DNA of 64,000 nucleotides from Halorarius halobius (GCF_024298865.1 NZ_CP101161.1:331227-395226), one strand, 5' to 3'; counted from the stretch's first letter, positions 8,132-17,032 are shown. A program made the numbers and translations. The notes: generated from the letters alone by a model not told the origin.

Positions 8132-8167
8132 TCATAACAGTTTTGTACCCGACTGTGCGACGGACAG

Positions 8168-8281
8168 ATGCACACGATGAGCGACGCAGGGTCCGTGGTT
8201 CGGTCGGCAATCGTTGCCAGCGGGCCGTGTGCGCTCGTGACCGCGCGCGTCGGTACTCCCGGCCGCTCGGAGGACATCTAA
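8168..8281 (+). CDS. Possible 37-aa leader ORF upstream of aceA
   Basis: ATG at 8168 (with a second in-frame ATG at 8177) opens an uninterrupted 37-codon frame, [19 protein letters not shown] and so on, ending TAA at 8279-8281, two bases before the aceA ATG. The GGAGG that could serve aceA (near 8269) lies inside this frame, so translation of the small ORF would be coupled to aceA. There is no homology evidence. It may be a regulatory leader peptide or a chance frame in a GC-rich leader. Confidence 0.35.
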   Translation: MHTMSDAGSVVRSAIVASGPCALVTARVGTPGRSEDI

Positions 8282-8283
8282 CT

Positions 8284-9351
8284 ATGGCACACGACAACGA
8301 CGGAGTGGACGAGGTTGCGAGCCGCGTCCAGAACACCGAGTCGATAGTTCGAGACGTTGACAACAAGGCGGCCCGCGAACTCCGCCAGAAGTTCGAGGAA
8401 CAGGACTTCACGTTCGCGCCCGGCCTCTACCACGCGCTGGACGCCCGCCTCGCGGAGATGGCGGGGCTCGACGCCGCGTACATGTCGGGCTACTCGACGG
8501 TGCTGGGCCAGTTCGGCTTCCCGGACCTCGAGATGGTCACGATGACCGAGATGGTCGAGAACGCAAAGCGCATCGTCGAGTCGACGAACCTGCCGGTCGT
8601 CGCGGACTGTGACACCGGCTACGGCGGCATCCACAACGTCCGCCGCGCGGTCCGCGAGTACGAGAAGGCCGGCGTCGCCGCCGTCCACATCGAGGACCAG
8701 ACGACGCCGAAGCGCTGTGGTCACATCGCCGGCAAGCAGATCGTCTCCCGGGAGGACGCAAAGGCGCGCTTCTCCGCGGCCGTCGACGCCAAGCAGGACG
8801 AGGACACCATCATCATCGCCCGGACGGACGCGTACGGCTCCGCGAACGGCGACTGGGAGGAGCACCTCGAGCGCGGTCGGCTGTACGCCGACGCCGGCGT
8901 CGACCTGGTCTGGCCCGAGATGCCCGACCCGTCGCGCGAGGACGCCGTCGAGTACGCCGAGACCATCCACGAGACCCACCCGGACCTGAAGCTGGCGTTC
9001 AACTACTCGTCGAGCTTCGCGTGGTCCGAGGAGGAGGACCCGCTCACGTTCCAGGAGCTGGGTGACCTCGGCTACCAGTACATCTTCATCACGCTGTACG
9101 CCCTGCACTCCGGCGCTCACGCGGTGTACGAGGACATGAAGAACATCGCGGAGAACGACGAGGAAGCGCAGTTCGACCTCGAGGACCGCTACCTCGGCCA
9201 CGAGACGGAGAGCCACCACGAGCTCTCCTTCGTCTCGCGGTTCCAGGACATCGAGGCCGAGTTCGACCCCGCCGCGAAGCAGCGGATGGAGGAGTCCGCC
9301 GGCTTCACCGAGGAGGAGTCGGACCCGCTCACCTCGAACGACGACGACTGA
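8284..9351 (+). CDS. aceA: Isocitrate lyase
   Basis: Isocitrate lyase splits isocitrate into glyoxylate and succinate, the first step of the glyoxylate bypass used for growth on acetate or fatty acids. The 355-residue protein is of the ICL/PEP-mutase superfamily TIM-barrel type. Substrate-binding segments include [28 protein letters not shown] (Mg-binding Asp) and [14 protein letters not shown] near residues 135-147, whose K-R-C-G-H carries the catalytic Cys. Start [16 protein letters not shown] with GGAGG upstream. It is followed 88 bp later by aceB, as in Haloferax. Confidence 0.95.
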   Translation: MAHDNDGVDEVASRVQNTESIVRDVDNKAARELRQKFEEQDFTFAPGLYHALDARLAEMAGLDAAYMSGYSTVLGQFGFPDLEMVTMTEMVENAKRIVESTNLPVVADCDTGYGGIHNVRRAVREYEKAGVAAVHIEDQTTPKRCGHIAGKQIVSREDAKARFSAAVDAKQDEDTIIIARTDAYGSANGDWEEHLERGRLYADAGVDLVWPEMPDPSREDAVEYAETIHETHPDLKLAFNYSSSFAWSEEEDPLTFQELGDLGYQYIFITLYALHSGAHAVYEDMKNIAENDEEAQFDLEDRYLGHETESHHELSFVSRFQDIEAEFDPAAKQRMEESAGFTEEESDPLTSNDDD

Positions 9352-9401
9352 CGACGCAGTCGCCGGCCCTCCGGGGTCGGCGCAACTACTGCTTTAACCA
9401 C

Positions 9402-9409
9402 CTTTATTA
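9402..9409 (+). promoter_or_regulatory. TATA box upstream of aceB
   Basis: CTTTATTA lies about 30 bp before the aceB ATG at 9440. The malate synthase gene therefore probably has its own promoter with a very short leader, rather than depending only on aceA read-through. Confidence 0.5.
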
Positions 9410-9439
9410 TCGCAACCGAACCCGACTCTACTGATACAT

Positions 9440-10738
9440 ATGGAACGACGACACACACGGAAGTTCGTGCGGACGTTCTTCACCTCGCCCACCGCGGTCG
9501 AGGGAGAGGACGACTCCGCCAAGATGGTTCGTAGCGCCTCCCAACTGCGCGGCATGCAGGCACCCGACGTCTGGGTGCCGGACAACGAGGACGCCACCGC
9601 GCCCAACATGCGCGACGAGGGTGCCGAGAACATCGTCGAGGTCGTCGCCGAGAACGGCGCCGACTTCCCCGGCGAGATTCACCCCCGCGTCGTCTGGCAC
9701 CGCGACAGCCCCGAGACGCGCTATCAGGGGTTCCAGCACATGCTCCAGATAGCCGACCCCGAGAAGGGCGCCGTCGAGCATCTCGACGGGTTCGTCATCC
9801 CCGAGGTCGGCGGCATCGACGACTGGAAGAAGGCCGACGAGTTCTTCACCATCGTCGAGAACGAGTACGGCCTCGAGGAGGGGAGCCTCGCCATGTCGGT
9901 CATCATCGAGTCCGGCGCGGCGGAACTCGCCATGGGCGAACTCCGCGACGAGATGGGCAAGCCCGACAACAACCTCGAACGGCTGTTCCTGCTCGTGGAC
10001 GGTGAGGTCGACTACACGAAGGACATGCGCGCCATCACGCCGACCGGCGGGCTCCCGGAGTGGCCGGAACTGCGCCACAACACCTCCCGGGCGGCCAGCG
10101 CCGCCGGCTGTATCTCCGTCGACGGTCCGTTCGACGACATCCGCGACGTCGAGGGCTACCGCGAGCGCATGACCGACAACCAGGCGAAGGGGATGACCGG
10201 CATCTGGTCGCTCACCCCCGGCCAGGTCGTCGAGGCGAACAAGAACCCCCTGCCGCCACAGGAGGGTAGCTGGCTCATCGACGCCGACGGCCGCGAGGCC
10301 GAACTCACCGACGACGACGGCGTGCAGGTGTACGAGGGCGAGCGCATCTCGCTGGAGGAGACCGGCGACGGCTACCGGCTCACCGTCGGCACCGACACCG
10401 AGGAACTCGACGCCGACGAACTCCGCGAGGAACTCGTCGACCTGACCGACTACGTCCCGAGCATGGACGACATCGTCGACTCGATGGAGGAGTTCGAGGC
10501 GGCCAAGGAGGCCGGCAAGGGCGCCATCGCCATCACCCGGTCGACGACGGTCCGCATCGACGGCGTCGAAATCGACATCGCAAGCGACCGGATGTGGGAC
10601 GAGGCCACCTACCAGGCGGTCCAGACCCCCATCACGCTGTTCCAGGACGTCTACCAGAACCGTCCGGACCAGCACGACGACCTCGCGGAACTGTACAGCG
10701 AGGACGTCGTCGAGCGCGCGATGGACGTCGGCAACTGA
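9440..10738 (+). CDS. aceB: Malate synthase (haloarchaeal type H)
   Basis: Malate synthase condenses glyoxylate and acetyl-CoA into malate, completing the glyoxylate bypass. The 432-residue protein is the short haloarchaeal isoform, distinct from bacterial A and G types. It resembles the Haloferax enzyme in its opening MERRHTRKFVRTFF, in DVWVPDNEDATAPNMRDEG (a CitE-like barrel segment), in FVIPEVGGIDDW and in the aspartate/glutamate-rich metal site. The acidic insertion around residues 280-340 is typical of a halophilic protein. It directly follows aceA. Confidence 0.95.
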   Translation: MERRHTRKFVRTFFTSPTAVEGEDDSAKMVRSASQLRGMQAPDVWVPDNEDATAPNMRDEGAENIVEVVAENGADFPGEIHPRVVWHRDSPETRYQGFQHMLQIADPEKGAVEHLDGFVIPEVGGIDDWKKADEFFTIVENEYGLEEGSLAMSVIIESGAAELAMGELRDEMGKPDNNLERLFLLVDGEVDYTKDMRAITPTGGLPEWPELRHNTSRAASAAGCISVDGPFDDIRDVEGYRERMTDNQAKGMTGIWSLTPGQVVEANKNPLPPQEGSWLIDADGREAELTDDDGVQVYEGERISLEETGDGYRLTVGTDTEELDADELREELVDLTDYVPSMDDIVDSMEEFEAAKEAGKGAIAITRSTTVRIDGVEIDIASDRMWDEATYQAVQTPITLFQDVYQNRPDQHDDLAELYSEDVVERAMDVGN

Positions 10739-10787
10739 ACCGCGCCCACGACACGTTCTTTTGGCGCTCGGCCGCGTAGCGACACGC

Positions 10788-11162
10788 ATGTCCGATGTCG
10801 AGTTGCGCGGCGTCGAGGACGTGCCGGAGGATGTCGACACGGCGGCACTGGAGCGGATGGACCGGGCCGCCAGCCTGCTCGACGACGGCCTGAAGCTCCC
10901 GGTGGTCGGCGTCCACGTCGGCGTCGACCCGCTCGTCGGGCTGTTGCCCGTTGCGGGCGACACCGTGGCGGCGGTGCTGTCGCTGTACGTCGTCGCCGAG
11001 GCGGCACGGCTCGGCGTCCGCAAGCGGACGCTCGCGCGGATGCTGGTGAACGTGGGCGTCGACTTCGCGGTGGGCGCTATCCCGCTCGTCGGCGACCTGT
11101 TCGACGTGGCCTGGCGCGCGAACCGCCGGAACCTCCGGCTCGCGGTCGCGGACCAGCGCTAG
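10788..11162 (+). CDS. DUF4112 domain-containing protein
   Basis: A 124-residue protein matching DUF4112: an amphipathic N-terminal helix (ALERMDRAASLLDDGLKLP), then PLVGLLPVAGDTVAAVLSLYVVAEAARLG as one hydrophobic segment, then NVGVDFAVGAIPLVGDLFDVAWRANRRN as the second. The repeated P-[LV]-[VA]-G-D motif is characteristic. It is probably membrane-associated; the function is unknown. Its end overlaps the convergent gdt1-like gene by 4 bp. The start MSDVELRGVEDV is preferred over a longer frame. Confidence 0.87.
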   Translation: MSDVELRGVEDVPEDVDTAALERMDRAASLLDDGLKLPVVGVHVGVDPLVGLLPVAGDTVAAVLSLYVVAEAARLGVRKRTLARMLVNVGVDFAVGAIPLVGDLFDVAWRANRRNLRLAVADQR

Positions 11163-11878
11163 AAGAGGGCACCGACGAGCGTGGCCCCGAACTCGGCCAC
11201 CCACCGGACGAGCAGTTCCCACGCCGACACGCCCGTCAGTTTCGCCTGGAGCGTGTCCACGCCGAAGAACCCAAACAGCGCCGCGCCGACGTAGTGGGCC
11301 TTCCGCACGTCGAACCGGTGGCTGAACCGGTAGAAGAACACGGCGTTGACGAGACTCACCGGGATGATGGCGGCCATCTCGCCGACCCAGATGGCCGTCC
11401 CGTGAGCGTACTGGGCGGCGAGTCCGATGGTCACCAGTTGCGTCTTGTCGCCCACCTCGCCGAACGCCATCAGCGCGAAGATGGGGAGGAAGCCGCCGGC
11501 GACGTTGGGCACCTCCCAGCCGAGATACGGCACCTCGACCTCCAGTTCGCCGGAGTCGGCGGGGGCGACGCCGCCGTCGGTTGCCGCCCCGGCACCCGAT
11601 TCCTCGGGCGCCGACCGGACGAGCAGGACCGCGAACAGCAGGAACAGCAGTCCCGTGAACACGTCGAGATACAGCCCCGGGAGCGCCCGCTGGAGCGCGT
11701 TGCCGACGACGATTTCGACGGCGGTCCACCCCGCGAACGCGGTGCCGGCGGCCGCGACCACCAGAAGCGGGTTGTAGCGGGTCGACAGCGCGGCGATGAT
11801 GAACTGCACCTTCTCGCCGGGGAGAACGGTCAACTGGGCGACGAACGCGATGGTCGCCACCTCCAGCCACGTCGCCAC
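11159..11878 (-). CDS. TMEM165/GDT1 (UPF0016) family cation transporter
   Basis: A 239-residue membrane protein of the GDT1 family, whose members move Ca2+ or Mn2+ against protons. The second repeat carries the canonical motif FGEVGDKTQL. The first repeat has only LPGEKVQF where the E-x-G-D-K-T-Q motif is expected, so the two halves are not equivalent. About six membrane helices are visible, with an acidic hydrophilic loop (residues about 90-120) between the halves. The substrate is most likely Mn2+ or Ca2+, by family analogy. Confidence 0.87.
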   Translation of the reverse strand: MATWLEVATIAFVAQLTVLPGEKVQFIIAALSTRYNPLLVVAAAGTAFAGWTAVEIVVGNALQRALPGLYLDVFTGLLFLLFAVLLVRSAPEESGAGAATDGGVAPADSGELEVEVPYLGWEVPNVAGGFLPIFALMAFGEVGDKTQLVTIGLAAQYAHGTAIWVGEMAAIIPVSLVNAVFFYRFSHRFDVRKAHYVGAALFGFFGVDTLQAKLTGVSAWELLVRWVAEFGATLVGALF

Positions 11879-11984
11879 TACCGGCCCACCCCCGACTCGG
11901 TAGTCACGACGTCACAGTTCAGCGCCATCTCATCGGAGGATTAGATGGAGCTAATTTGTAAACGTTCGGAAACCGGGACCCGGC

Positions 11985-12365
11985 TCACGGCCAGATGCGG
12001 TGGGTCATCGACCCCAGCGTCGACGGACTGGCGAACGGCGTGTCGTCGTGACGTATCGGACGGAGGTTCGTCGTCTCCCGCAGATACGACTCCAGGCCCG
12101 CGCTGTCGGTGTGGTCGACGCCGCCGATGGTCCACGGCGGCCACAGCGTCAGATGTTCGAACCGGCCGGCGTCGAAGCGGGCGTACACGTCCGCGGCGCC
12201 GTCCTGGGCGACGAGCGCCACTGCCCCCTCGGTCGCCCGCATCGCATCCACGTAGTCGGCCAGCGCCGCGTCCCCGTCCCCGCTGTACGCCTGCCAGACG
12301 TTCCGACACGCGCGGTAGTCGGAGTGGTCGAGCAACGTCTCCCGCAGTCCGTCCTCCCCTGCCAT
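11985..12365 (-). CDS. Conserved hypothetical protein
   Basis: A 126-residue acidic protein beginning MAGEDGLRETLLDHSDYRAC. It contains an aromatic stretch, HLTLWPPWTIGGVDHTDS, and ends THRIWP. There is no signal or membrane segment. I do not recognise a family. It is divergent from the nuclease-like lipoprotein gene (79 bp gap). The in-frame start 24 bases further upstream is less likely because it removes the promoter space. Confidence 0.65.
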   Translation of the reverse strand: MAGEDGLRETLLDHSDYRACRNVWQAYSGDGDAALADYVDAMRATEGAVALVAQDGAADVYARFDAGRFEHLTLWPPWTIGGVDHTDSAGLESYLRETTNLRPIRHDDTPFASPSTLGSMTHRIWP

Positions 12366-12444
12366 CTCGCGTGTGGGTACGATTAGCACGGACTTAACTG
12401 TCGGGGCCCCGGGGGGTTATGGCCCCGGCCGCCGACTGACGGGT

Positions 12445-13353
12445 ATGCGCGCGGTTTCGCTCGTCGTCCTGCTCGTGCTCGCCGGCTGTGCGGGGACGCT
12501 CCCCGCCACCGACGCGCCCGCGAGTGTCGACGGCGAACTGACGGTGACGGTCACCCGCGTCGTCGACGGCGACACCCTCGAAATCGCGTACTCGAACGGC
12601 ACCGCCGACACCGTCCGCCTGCTCGGCGTCGACACGCCGGAGGTGCACGCCGAGAACAGCCCCGACGAGTTCGAGGGCGTCCCCGACACCGACGCGGGGC
12701 GGGCCTGTCTCCGCCGGTGGGGCGAGAAGGCCAGCGCGTTCGCCGAACGGCAACTTGGCGGCGAGCAGGTGACGCTCGCGTTCGACAGCAACGAGGGGCG
12801 GCGCGGCTACTACGGCCGCCTGCTCGCGTACGTGAGCCACGACGGCGAGCCGTTCAACTACCGGCTGGTCGCGGACGGCTACGCCCGCGTGTACGACTCG
12901 GAGTTCACGCGCCGCGACCGCTTCTACGCGGCCGAACGCGAGGCCCAGCAGTCGGGGACGGGCCTGTGGGAGTGTGCGACCGAGTCGCCGCCGACGGGGA
13001 CGGCTACCCCGGCCACGCCGACAGCCACCGGCGGCCTCGCCGTGCGCGTCCACCCGGACGCCGAGGGGAACGACAACGAGAACCTCAACGACGAGTACGT
13101 CCGGCTCACGAACCGCGGGACGGAACCGCTCGAGTTGCGGGGCTGGACCGTCACGGACGAGGCGGGCAAGACGTACGAGTTCGGGAACGTGACGCTCGCG
13201 CCCGACGCGACCGTGACGCTCCACTCCGGGACCGGAACGGACGGCGACGGCCACGTCTACTGGGGCCGCGAGTCGGCGGTGTGGAACAACGGCGGCGACA
13301 CCGTCACCGTCCGGGCCGCGAACGGGACGGTCGTCGCGGAGCGGTCGTACTGA
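12445..13353 (+). CDS. Secreted lipoprotein with thermonuclease and lamin-tail domains
   Basis: A 302-residue exported protein. Residues 1-15 form a lipoprotein signal ending LAGC (Cys15). A staphylococcal-nuclease domain follows (about 33-170), with DGDTLEI, RLLGVDTPEVH, GRRGYYGRLLAYV and GYARVY supplying the Ca-binding and catalytic pattern. After a Thr/Pro-rich linker, a lamin-tail domain (about 195-300) carries NDEYVRLTNRGTEPLELRGW. It is probably anchored outside the cell, where it degrades nucleic acid, perhaps to recover phosphate and nucleosides. Confidence 0.9.
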   Translation: MRAVSLVVLLVLAGCAGTLPATDAPASVDGELTVTVTRVVDGDTLEIAYSNGTADTVRLLGVDTPEVHAENSPDEFEGVPDTDAGRACLRRWGEKASAFAERQLGGEQVTLAFDSNEGRRGYYGRLLAYVSHDGEPFNYRLVADGYARVYDSEFTRRDRFYAAEREAQQSGTGLWECATESPPTGTATPATPTATGGLAVRVHPDAEGNDNENLNDEYVRLTNRGTEPLELRGWTVTDEAGKTYEFGNVTLAPDATVTLHSGTGTDGDGHVYWGRESAVWNNGGDTVTVRAANGTVVAERSY

Positions 13354-13357
13354 CTCG

Positions 13358-13732
13358 CTACGCGTCCGCGAGTATAGCCTCCAGCGCGCCCGCAACGTCC
13401 TCGAAGCGGTCGCGGGCCATCGTGTCGGTGGTGGCGAACACGCCGCTGTCGCCCGCGATGACGCGCACGAGATAGCCGTTCTCGAACACGCGGATGGTGA
13501 ACTCGTAGTCGCCCAGTTCCGTGTCGCGGTAGCCGGCCTGCGAGTGGAACCCCAGCCGCTCGACGTCGGCAAACCCCACGAGGTCGGCGTCGGCCTCCAG
13601 GTCGTCGCGGAGATACACCTGTTCGACGGCGTCCTCGGTGAAGTACGTGAGGCTCCGCAGTTCGTCGCCGATAGCGGTGCGTGCGGCCTCGCGGAGCGAT
13701 TCGGCCAGGTCCTCGGAGACGTTCGACGACAT
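13358..13732 (-). CDS. Conserved haloarchaeal protein, unknown function
   Basis: A 124-residue soluble protein starting MSSNVSEDLAESLREAART. An N-terminal helix leads to a mixed alpha-beta region (RSLTYFTEDAVEQVYLRDDL, then GDYEFTIRVFENGYLVRVIAG), with a final helix, DRFEDVAGALEAILAD. The pattern resembles a small ligand-sensing or roadblock-like fold, but no family is recognised. It is convergent with the nuclease-like gene (4 bp apart) and lies 60 bp downstream of nob1 on the same strand. Confidence 0.72.
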   Translation of the reverse strand: MSSNVSEDLAESLREAARTAIGDELRSLTYFTEDAVEQVYLRDDLEADADLVGFADVERLGFHSQAGYRDTELGDYEFTIRVFENGYLVRVIAGDSGVFATTDTMARDRFEDVAGALEAILADA

Positions 13733-13792
13733 AGTTCGCCGTACGACGAGCAGACAAAAAAGCGCGGGGGCGGTTCCCAGCCGGTGGGACCG

Positions 13793-14254
13793 TCAGTTCG
13801 GGTTCTTCCGTGCGAGTTCCGACCCGCAGATGCGACAGCGGTCGTGGTGGTCGTCGAACTCGCGGCCACAGCCCTGACACTGGTAGGTCCAGTCGCGGCG
13901 CTCGGCGATGCCGTCGGTGGCGACCACCTCGGTCCGCACGTCGAGTTCGGTGGCGACGTTCTGCATCGCGTAGTCGTCGGTGACCAGCGTCGCGTCGAGT
14001 TCGAACGCCGCGGCCAGCAGCCGGGTGTCCGTCTCCGACAGCTCCGTCGCGTCGCCCGTCGTCCGGGCGGCGCGCTCGACGCGCTCGACGGTGCCCTGGT
14101 CGGGGACGTGCATCCGCATCCCGCCGCCCTCGAGCGCGTCGAACCGGTAGCCGGAGGCGTCGTCCTCCAGTTCCTCACGGACGAGGGGGATGGTGGCGAC
14201 GTCGTCGTCGGTCGTGTAGTCGTTGATGAACGCGGAGGCGTCCAGAACCCGCAT
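13793..14254 (-). CDS. nob1: rRNA maturation endonuclease Nob1
   Basis: Nob1 trims the 3' end of 16S rRNA during small-subunit maturation. The 153-residue protein has an N-terminal PIN nuclease domain (MRVLDASAFINDY; the acidic residues in ELSETDTRLLAAAFELDATLVTDD complete the metal site). A C-terminal zinc ribbon has two Cys pairs, CQGC and CRIC. It overlaps the upstream PRC-barrel gene by one base (TGATG), so the two are translationally coupled. Confidence 0.92.
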   Translation of the reverse strand: MRVLDASAFINDYTTDDDVATIPLVREELEDDASGYRFDALEGGGMRMHVPDQGTVERVERAARTTGDATELSETDTRLLAAAFELDATLVTDDYAMQNVATELDVRTEVVATDGIAERRDWTYQCQGCGREFDDHHDRCRICGSELARKNPN

Positions 14255-14490
14255 CAGCGCGCGACGACGATGTGGTCCTTCACCGCCTGCACCGCGCCGA
14301 CGGGGACGAGGTAGTGGCCGTGTTCGTCCACCTCGAAGTCGGCGGTGACGTTCTCCGCCGGGTCGACGAGCAGGTGGTTCAGCGTCCCGCTCTTGATGTC
14401 CATCGTCACGTTGTACAGCATCCCGAGTTCGGCACCGTCGCTCCCCACGACGGATTTGCCCGACAGGTTCTCCGCGAGTATCTCGGCCAT
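14254..14490 (-). CDS. PRC-barrel domain protein
   Basis: A 78-residue protein consisting of one PRC-barrel domain: MAEILAENLSGKSVVGSDGA, then GMLYNVTMDIKSGTLNHLLVDP, then YLVPVGAVQAVKDHIVV. PRC-barrels of the RimM type bind ribosomal components, and archaea often place this short gene beside nob1. A role in ribosome assembly is therefore a reasonable inference. It is the first gene of the pair and overlaps nob1 by one base. Confidence 0.88.
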   Translation of the reverse strand: MAEILAENLSGKSVVGSDGAELGMLYNVTMDIKSGTLNHLLVDPAENVTADFEVDEHGHYLVPVGAVQAVKDHIVVAR

Positions 14491-14605
14491 GCGCGACGGA
14501 TACGCCCCACAGAACATAAACGCCACGGGGTCGTCTGACGCGCGTCCGTCGCTGTTGGGGCCGATTTGGGTCAAGCCTCTTGTGTGGCCCCGTCGACCTC
14601 CAACC

Positions 14606-15124
14606 ATGGACCGACGCGCCTTCCTTCGACGGGCCGCCCCGCTTGCCGTCGTCGGCCTCGCCGGCTGTACCGACGGTGGCGGGACCCCCACCGAGGAAAC
14701 GCCCACGAACACCCCGACGCCGACGGACGCCCCCACCGACGAGTCGCCGACGGCGACCGACACGCCGACCGCCACCGACTCGCCCGCCCCCACCGACAGC
14801 GCCACGCCGACGGCGGAGCCGACCGCGACCCCCGACCCGGACCAGCGGGTCGTCGTCGGCCCGGACGGCGACTTCGTGTTCGAACCCGAGTCGTTCACCG
14901 TCTCGACGGGCGACACCGTCCTGTGGACGTGGGCGTCGGCGGGTCACAACGTCTCGCCGGCCGACGGCGGCCAGCCGTCGGGCGCCGACTGGAGCGGGAA
15001 GGACGGAACCACCTACGGCGAGGAGACGGTGTACGCTCACACGTTCGAGACGGCGGGCACCTACCAGTACCACTGTGACCCCCACCAGGGGCTCGGGATG
15101 ACGGGGTCGTTCACCGTCGAGTAG
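14606..15124 (+). CDS. Halocyanin-type blue copper lipoprotein
   Basis: A 172-residue exported cupredoxin. The N-terminus has a twin-arginine signal (MDRRAFLRRAAPL) ending in a lipobox (GLAGC). A Thr/Pro/Asp-rich linker of about 55 residues precedes the plastocyanin-like domain. The type I copper ligands are visible: His in SAGHNVSP, then Cys, His and Met in YHCDPHQGLGMTG. Halocyanins carry electrons at the outer face of the haloarchaeal membrane. The gene is monocistronic, between the PRC-barrel gene and infB. Confidence 0.9.
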   Translation: MDRRAFLRRAAPLAVVGLAGCTDGGGTPTEETPTNTPTPTDAPTDESPTATDTPTATDSPAPTDSATPTAEPTATPDPDQRVVVGPDGDFVFEPESFTVSTGDTVLWTWASAGHNVSPADGGQPSGADWSGKDGTTYGEETVYAHTFETAGTYQYHCDPHQGLGMTGSFTVE

Positions 15125-15189
15125 CCCCAGCGTGCCGATTTGAAAGAGTTATGTGGCGGCGACGGTGAGACACGGCCAAGTGATCTTCT

Positions 15190-17001
15190 ATGTCTGACGC
15201 CGACGCGACGGACGTGCCCGACGACAGCGAGGGGCTCCGCACACCCATCGTCGCCGTCCTCGGGCACGTCGACCACGGGAAGACGACGCTACTCGACAAG
15301 ATACGCGGGTCGGCCGTCCAGGAGGGCGAGGCGGGCGCCATCACCCAGCACATCGGCGCGACGGCCGTGCCGCTCGACGTCATCTCGGAGATGGCCGGCG
15401 CGCTGGTCGACCCCGAGGACTTCGATCTGCCGGGCCTGCTGTTCATCGACACGCCCGGCCACCACTCGTTTTCGACGCTCCGCTCCCGGGGCGGCGCGCT
15501 CGCGGACATCGCCATCCTCGTCGTCGACGTCAACGACGGGTTCCAGCCGCAGACACTGGAGGCGCTGGACATCCTCAAGCGCACGCAGACCCCGTTCGTC
15601 GTCGCCGCCAACAAGGTGGACACGGTTCCGGGCTGGAACCCACAACACGACATGCCCATCCAGCAGTCCGTCGACGTCCAGTCCGACCGCGCGACGGACG
15701 CGCTCAACGAACGGCTCTACGAGATAATCGGCAAACTGTCCGACAACGGCTTCTCGGCGGACTTCTACTGGCGGGTCCAGAACTTCCGGTCGAACATCGG
15801 CGTCGTCCCCGTCAGCGCGATGACCGGCGAGGGGGTGCCGGACCTGCTGACGGTGATGATGGGCCTCTCCCAGCGCTACCTGAAGGAGGACATGTCCGTC
15901 GACGTCGCCGGCCCCGGCGCCGGGACCGTCCTCGAGGTGAAAGAGGAGCGCGGCTTCGGCACCACCGTCGACGTGGTGCTGTACGACGGCACCGTCCGCG
16001 AGGACGACACGCTGGTGGTCGGCGGGATGGAGGAACCCATCGTTACCGAGGTCCGCGCGCTCCTCCAGCCCCGGCCGCTCGCGGAGATACGCACCGAAAA
16101 GCAGTTCGAGAAGGTCGAGGAGGTGTCCGCGGCGGCGGGTATCAAGATAGCCGCCCCGGACCTCGACGACGCGATGGCGGGCGCGCCGGTCCGGGTCGTC
16201 CGCGACCGGCCCGTCGACGAGGTCATCGCCGAGGTCCAGGCCGAACTCGCGGAAATCGAGGTCCACACCGCCGAGGAAGGCGTCGTCGTCAAGGCCGACA
16301 CGCTCGGCTCGCTGGAGGCCATCGCCAGCGCCCTCGAGGAGGAGGATATACCCATCGTCCGCGCGGAGGTGGGCGACGTCGCGCCCCGCGACGTGGCCGT
16401 CGCCTCCACCGCGGACGAACCGGAGCACGAGGCCATCCTCGCGTTCAACGTCGACGTGTTGCCCGATGCGGAGCGCGAGGCGACCGAGCAGGGCGTCCGC
16501 GTGTTCTCCGACGACGTCATCTACCAACTGGTCGAAGAGTACGACGAGTTCGTCGCCGAGCGCGAGCGCGCCCAGCAGGAGCAGGTGCTCGACAAGATAC
16601 ACCGCCCCTGCCGGTTCCGCGTGCTCGACGACCACGTGTTCCGGCAGTCGAACCCCGCGGTCGTCGGCGTCGAGGTGCTGTCGGGCACCCTGAAGCGCAA
16701 CTCCCGCGTCGAGAAGTGGGAGGGGAACGAACCCACCCGCGTCGGCCAACTCAAATCCCTGCAGGACGAGGGCGAGGACATCGACGAGGCCCGCACGGGC
16801 GACCGGGTCGCCGCCTCCATCGAAGGCCCGACCGTCGGCCGACAGATAAAGGAGGGCGACGAACTCTGGACGGAACTCCCCGAGAAGCACGCGAAGATAC
16901 TCGAACAGGAGCTGTCGAACGACATCCCGGGCGACGAACTCGAGGCGCTGTCGATGTACCTCGACAAACACCGGAAGCGCGACCCGTTCTGGGGGAAGTG
17001 A
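15190..17001 (+). CDS. infB: Translation initiation factor IF-2 (aIF5B)
   Basis: This archaeal eIF5B-type GTPase promotes ribosomal subunit joining. The 603-residue protein has G1 GHVDHGKTT near 24-32, G3 DTPGHHSF near 87, and G4 NKVD near 141, followed by domain II, the alpha-beta-alpha domain III and a C-terminal beta barrel (residues 460-600). It ends YLDKHRKRDPFWGK, typical of the family. The length is normal. It has its own leader region after the halocyanin gene. Confidence 0.97.
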   Translation: MSDADATDVPDDSEGLRTPIVAVLGHVDHGKTTLLDKIRGSAVQEGEAGAITQHIGATAVPLDVISEMAGALVDPEDFDLPGLLFIDTPGHHSFSTLRSRGGALADIAILVVDVNDGFQPQTLEALDILKRTQTPFVVAANKVDTVPGWNPQHDMPIQQSVDVQSDRATDALNERLYEIIGKLSDNGFSADFYWRVQNFRSNIGVVPVSAMTGEGVPDLLTVMMGLSQRYLKEDMSVDVAGPGAGTVLEVKEERGFGTTVDVVLYDGTVREDDTLVVGGMEEPIVTEVRALLQPRPLAEIRTEKQFEKVEEVSAAAGIKIAAPDLDDAMAGAPVRVVRDRPVDEVIAEVQAELAEIEVHTAEEGVVVKADTLGSLEAIASALEEEDIPIVRAEVGDVAPRDVAVASTADEPEHEAILAFNVDVLPDAEREATEQGVRVFSDDVIYQLVEEYDEFVAERERAQQEQVLDKIHRPCRFRVLDDHVFRQSNPAVVGVEVLSGTLKRNSRVEKWEGNEPTRVGQLKSLQDEGEDIDEARTGDRVAASIEGPTVGRQIKEGDELWTELPEKHAKILEQELSNDIPGDELEALSMYLDKHRKRDPFWGK

Positions 17002-17024
17002 GCGGCCCGCGACCTGTGCAATAA

Positions 17025-17032
17025 CATTTAAT
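17025..17032 (+). promoter_or_regulatory. TATA box for the 60-aa membrane protein gene
   Basis: CATTTAAT lies about 26 bp upstream of the GTG at 17057, consistent with a leaderless GTG-start transcript. Confidence 0.45.

Larger units (their letters stand above)
7903..8167. other. Long intergenic region with an AT-rich island ahead of aceA
   Basis: No gene is visible. The first part (7903-8060) is GC-rich with a T4 tract near 7969 that may end the R2-like transcript. From about 8061 to 8150 the sequence becomes strikingly AT-rich for this genome and carries a perfect TAATTC-C-GAATTA palindrome at 8082-8094, inside a wider CCCTTA/TAAGGG inverted repeat, followed by the TATA element. This looks like a regulated promoter. 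Confidence 0.6.

Noticed and set aside
8143-8283. In-frame N-terminal extension of aceA from a TTG at 8143
   Set aside because: The added 47 residues are basic and unlike any isocitrate lyase. The start at 8284 fits the family and has GGAGG upstream.
15289-16971. Long open frame antisense to infB
   Set aside because: It is the mirror of the IF-2 coding sequence. High GC makes long antisense frames common, and the translation has no family pattern.
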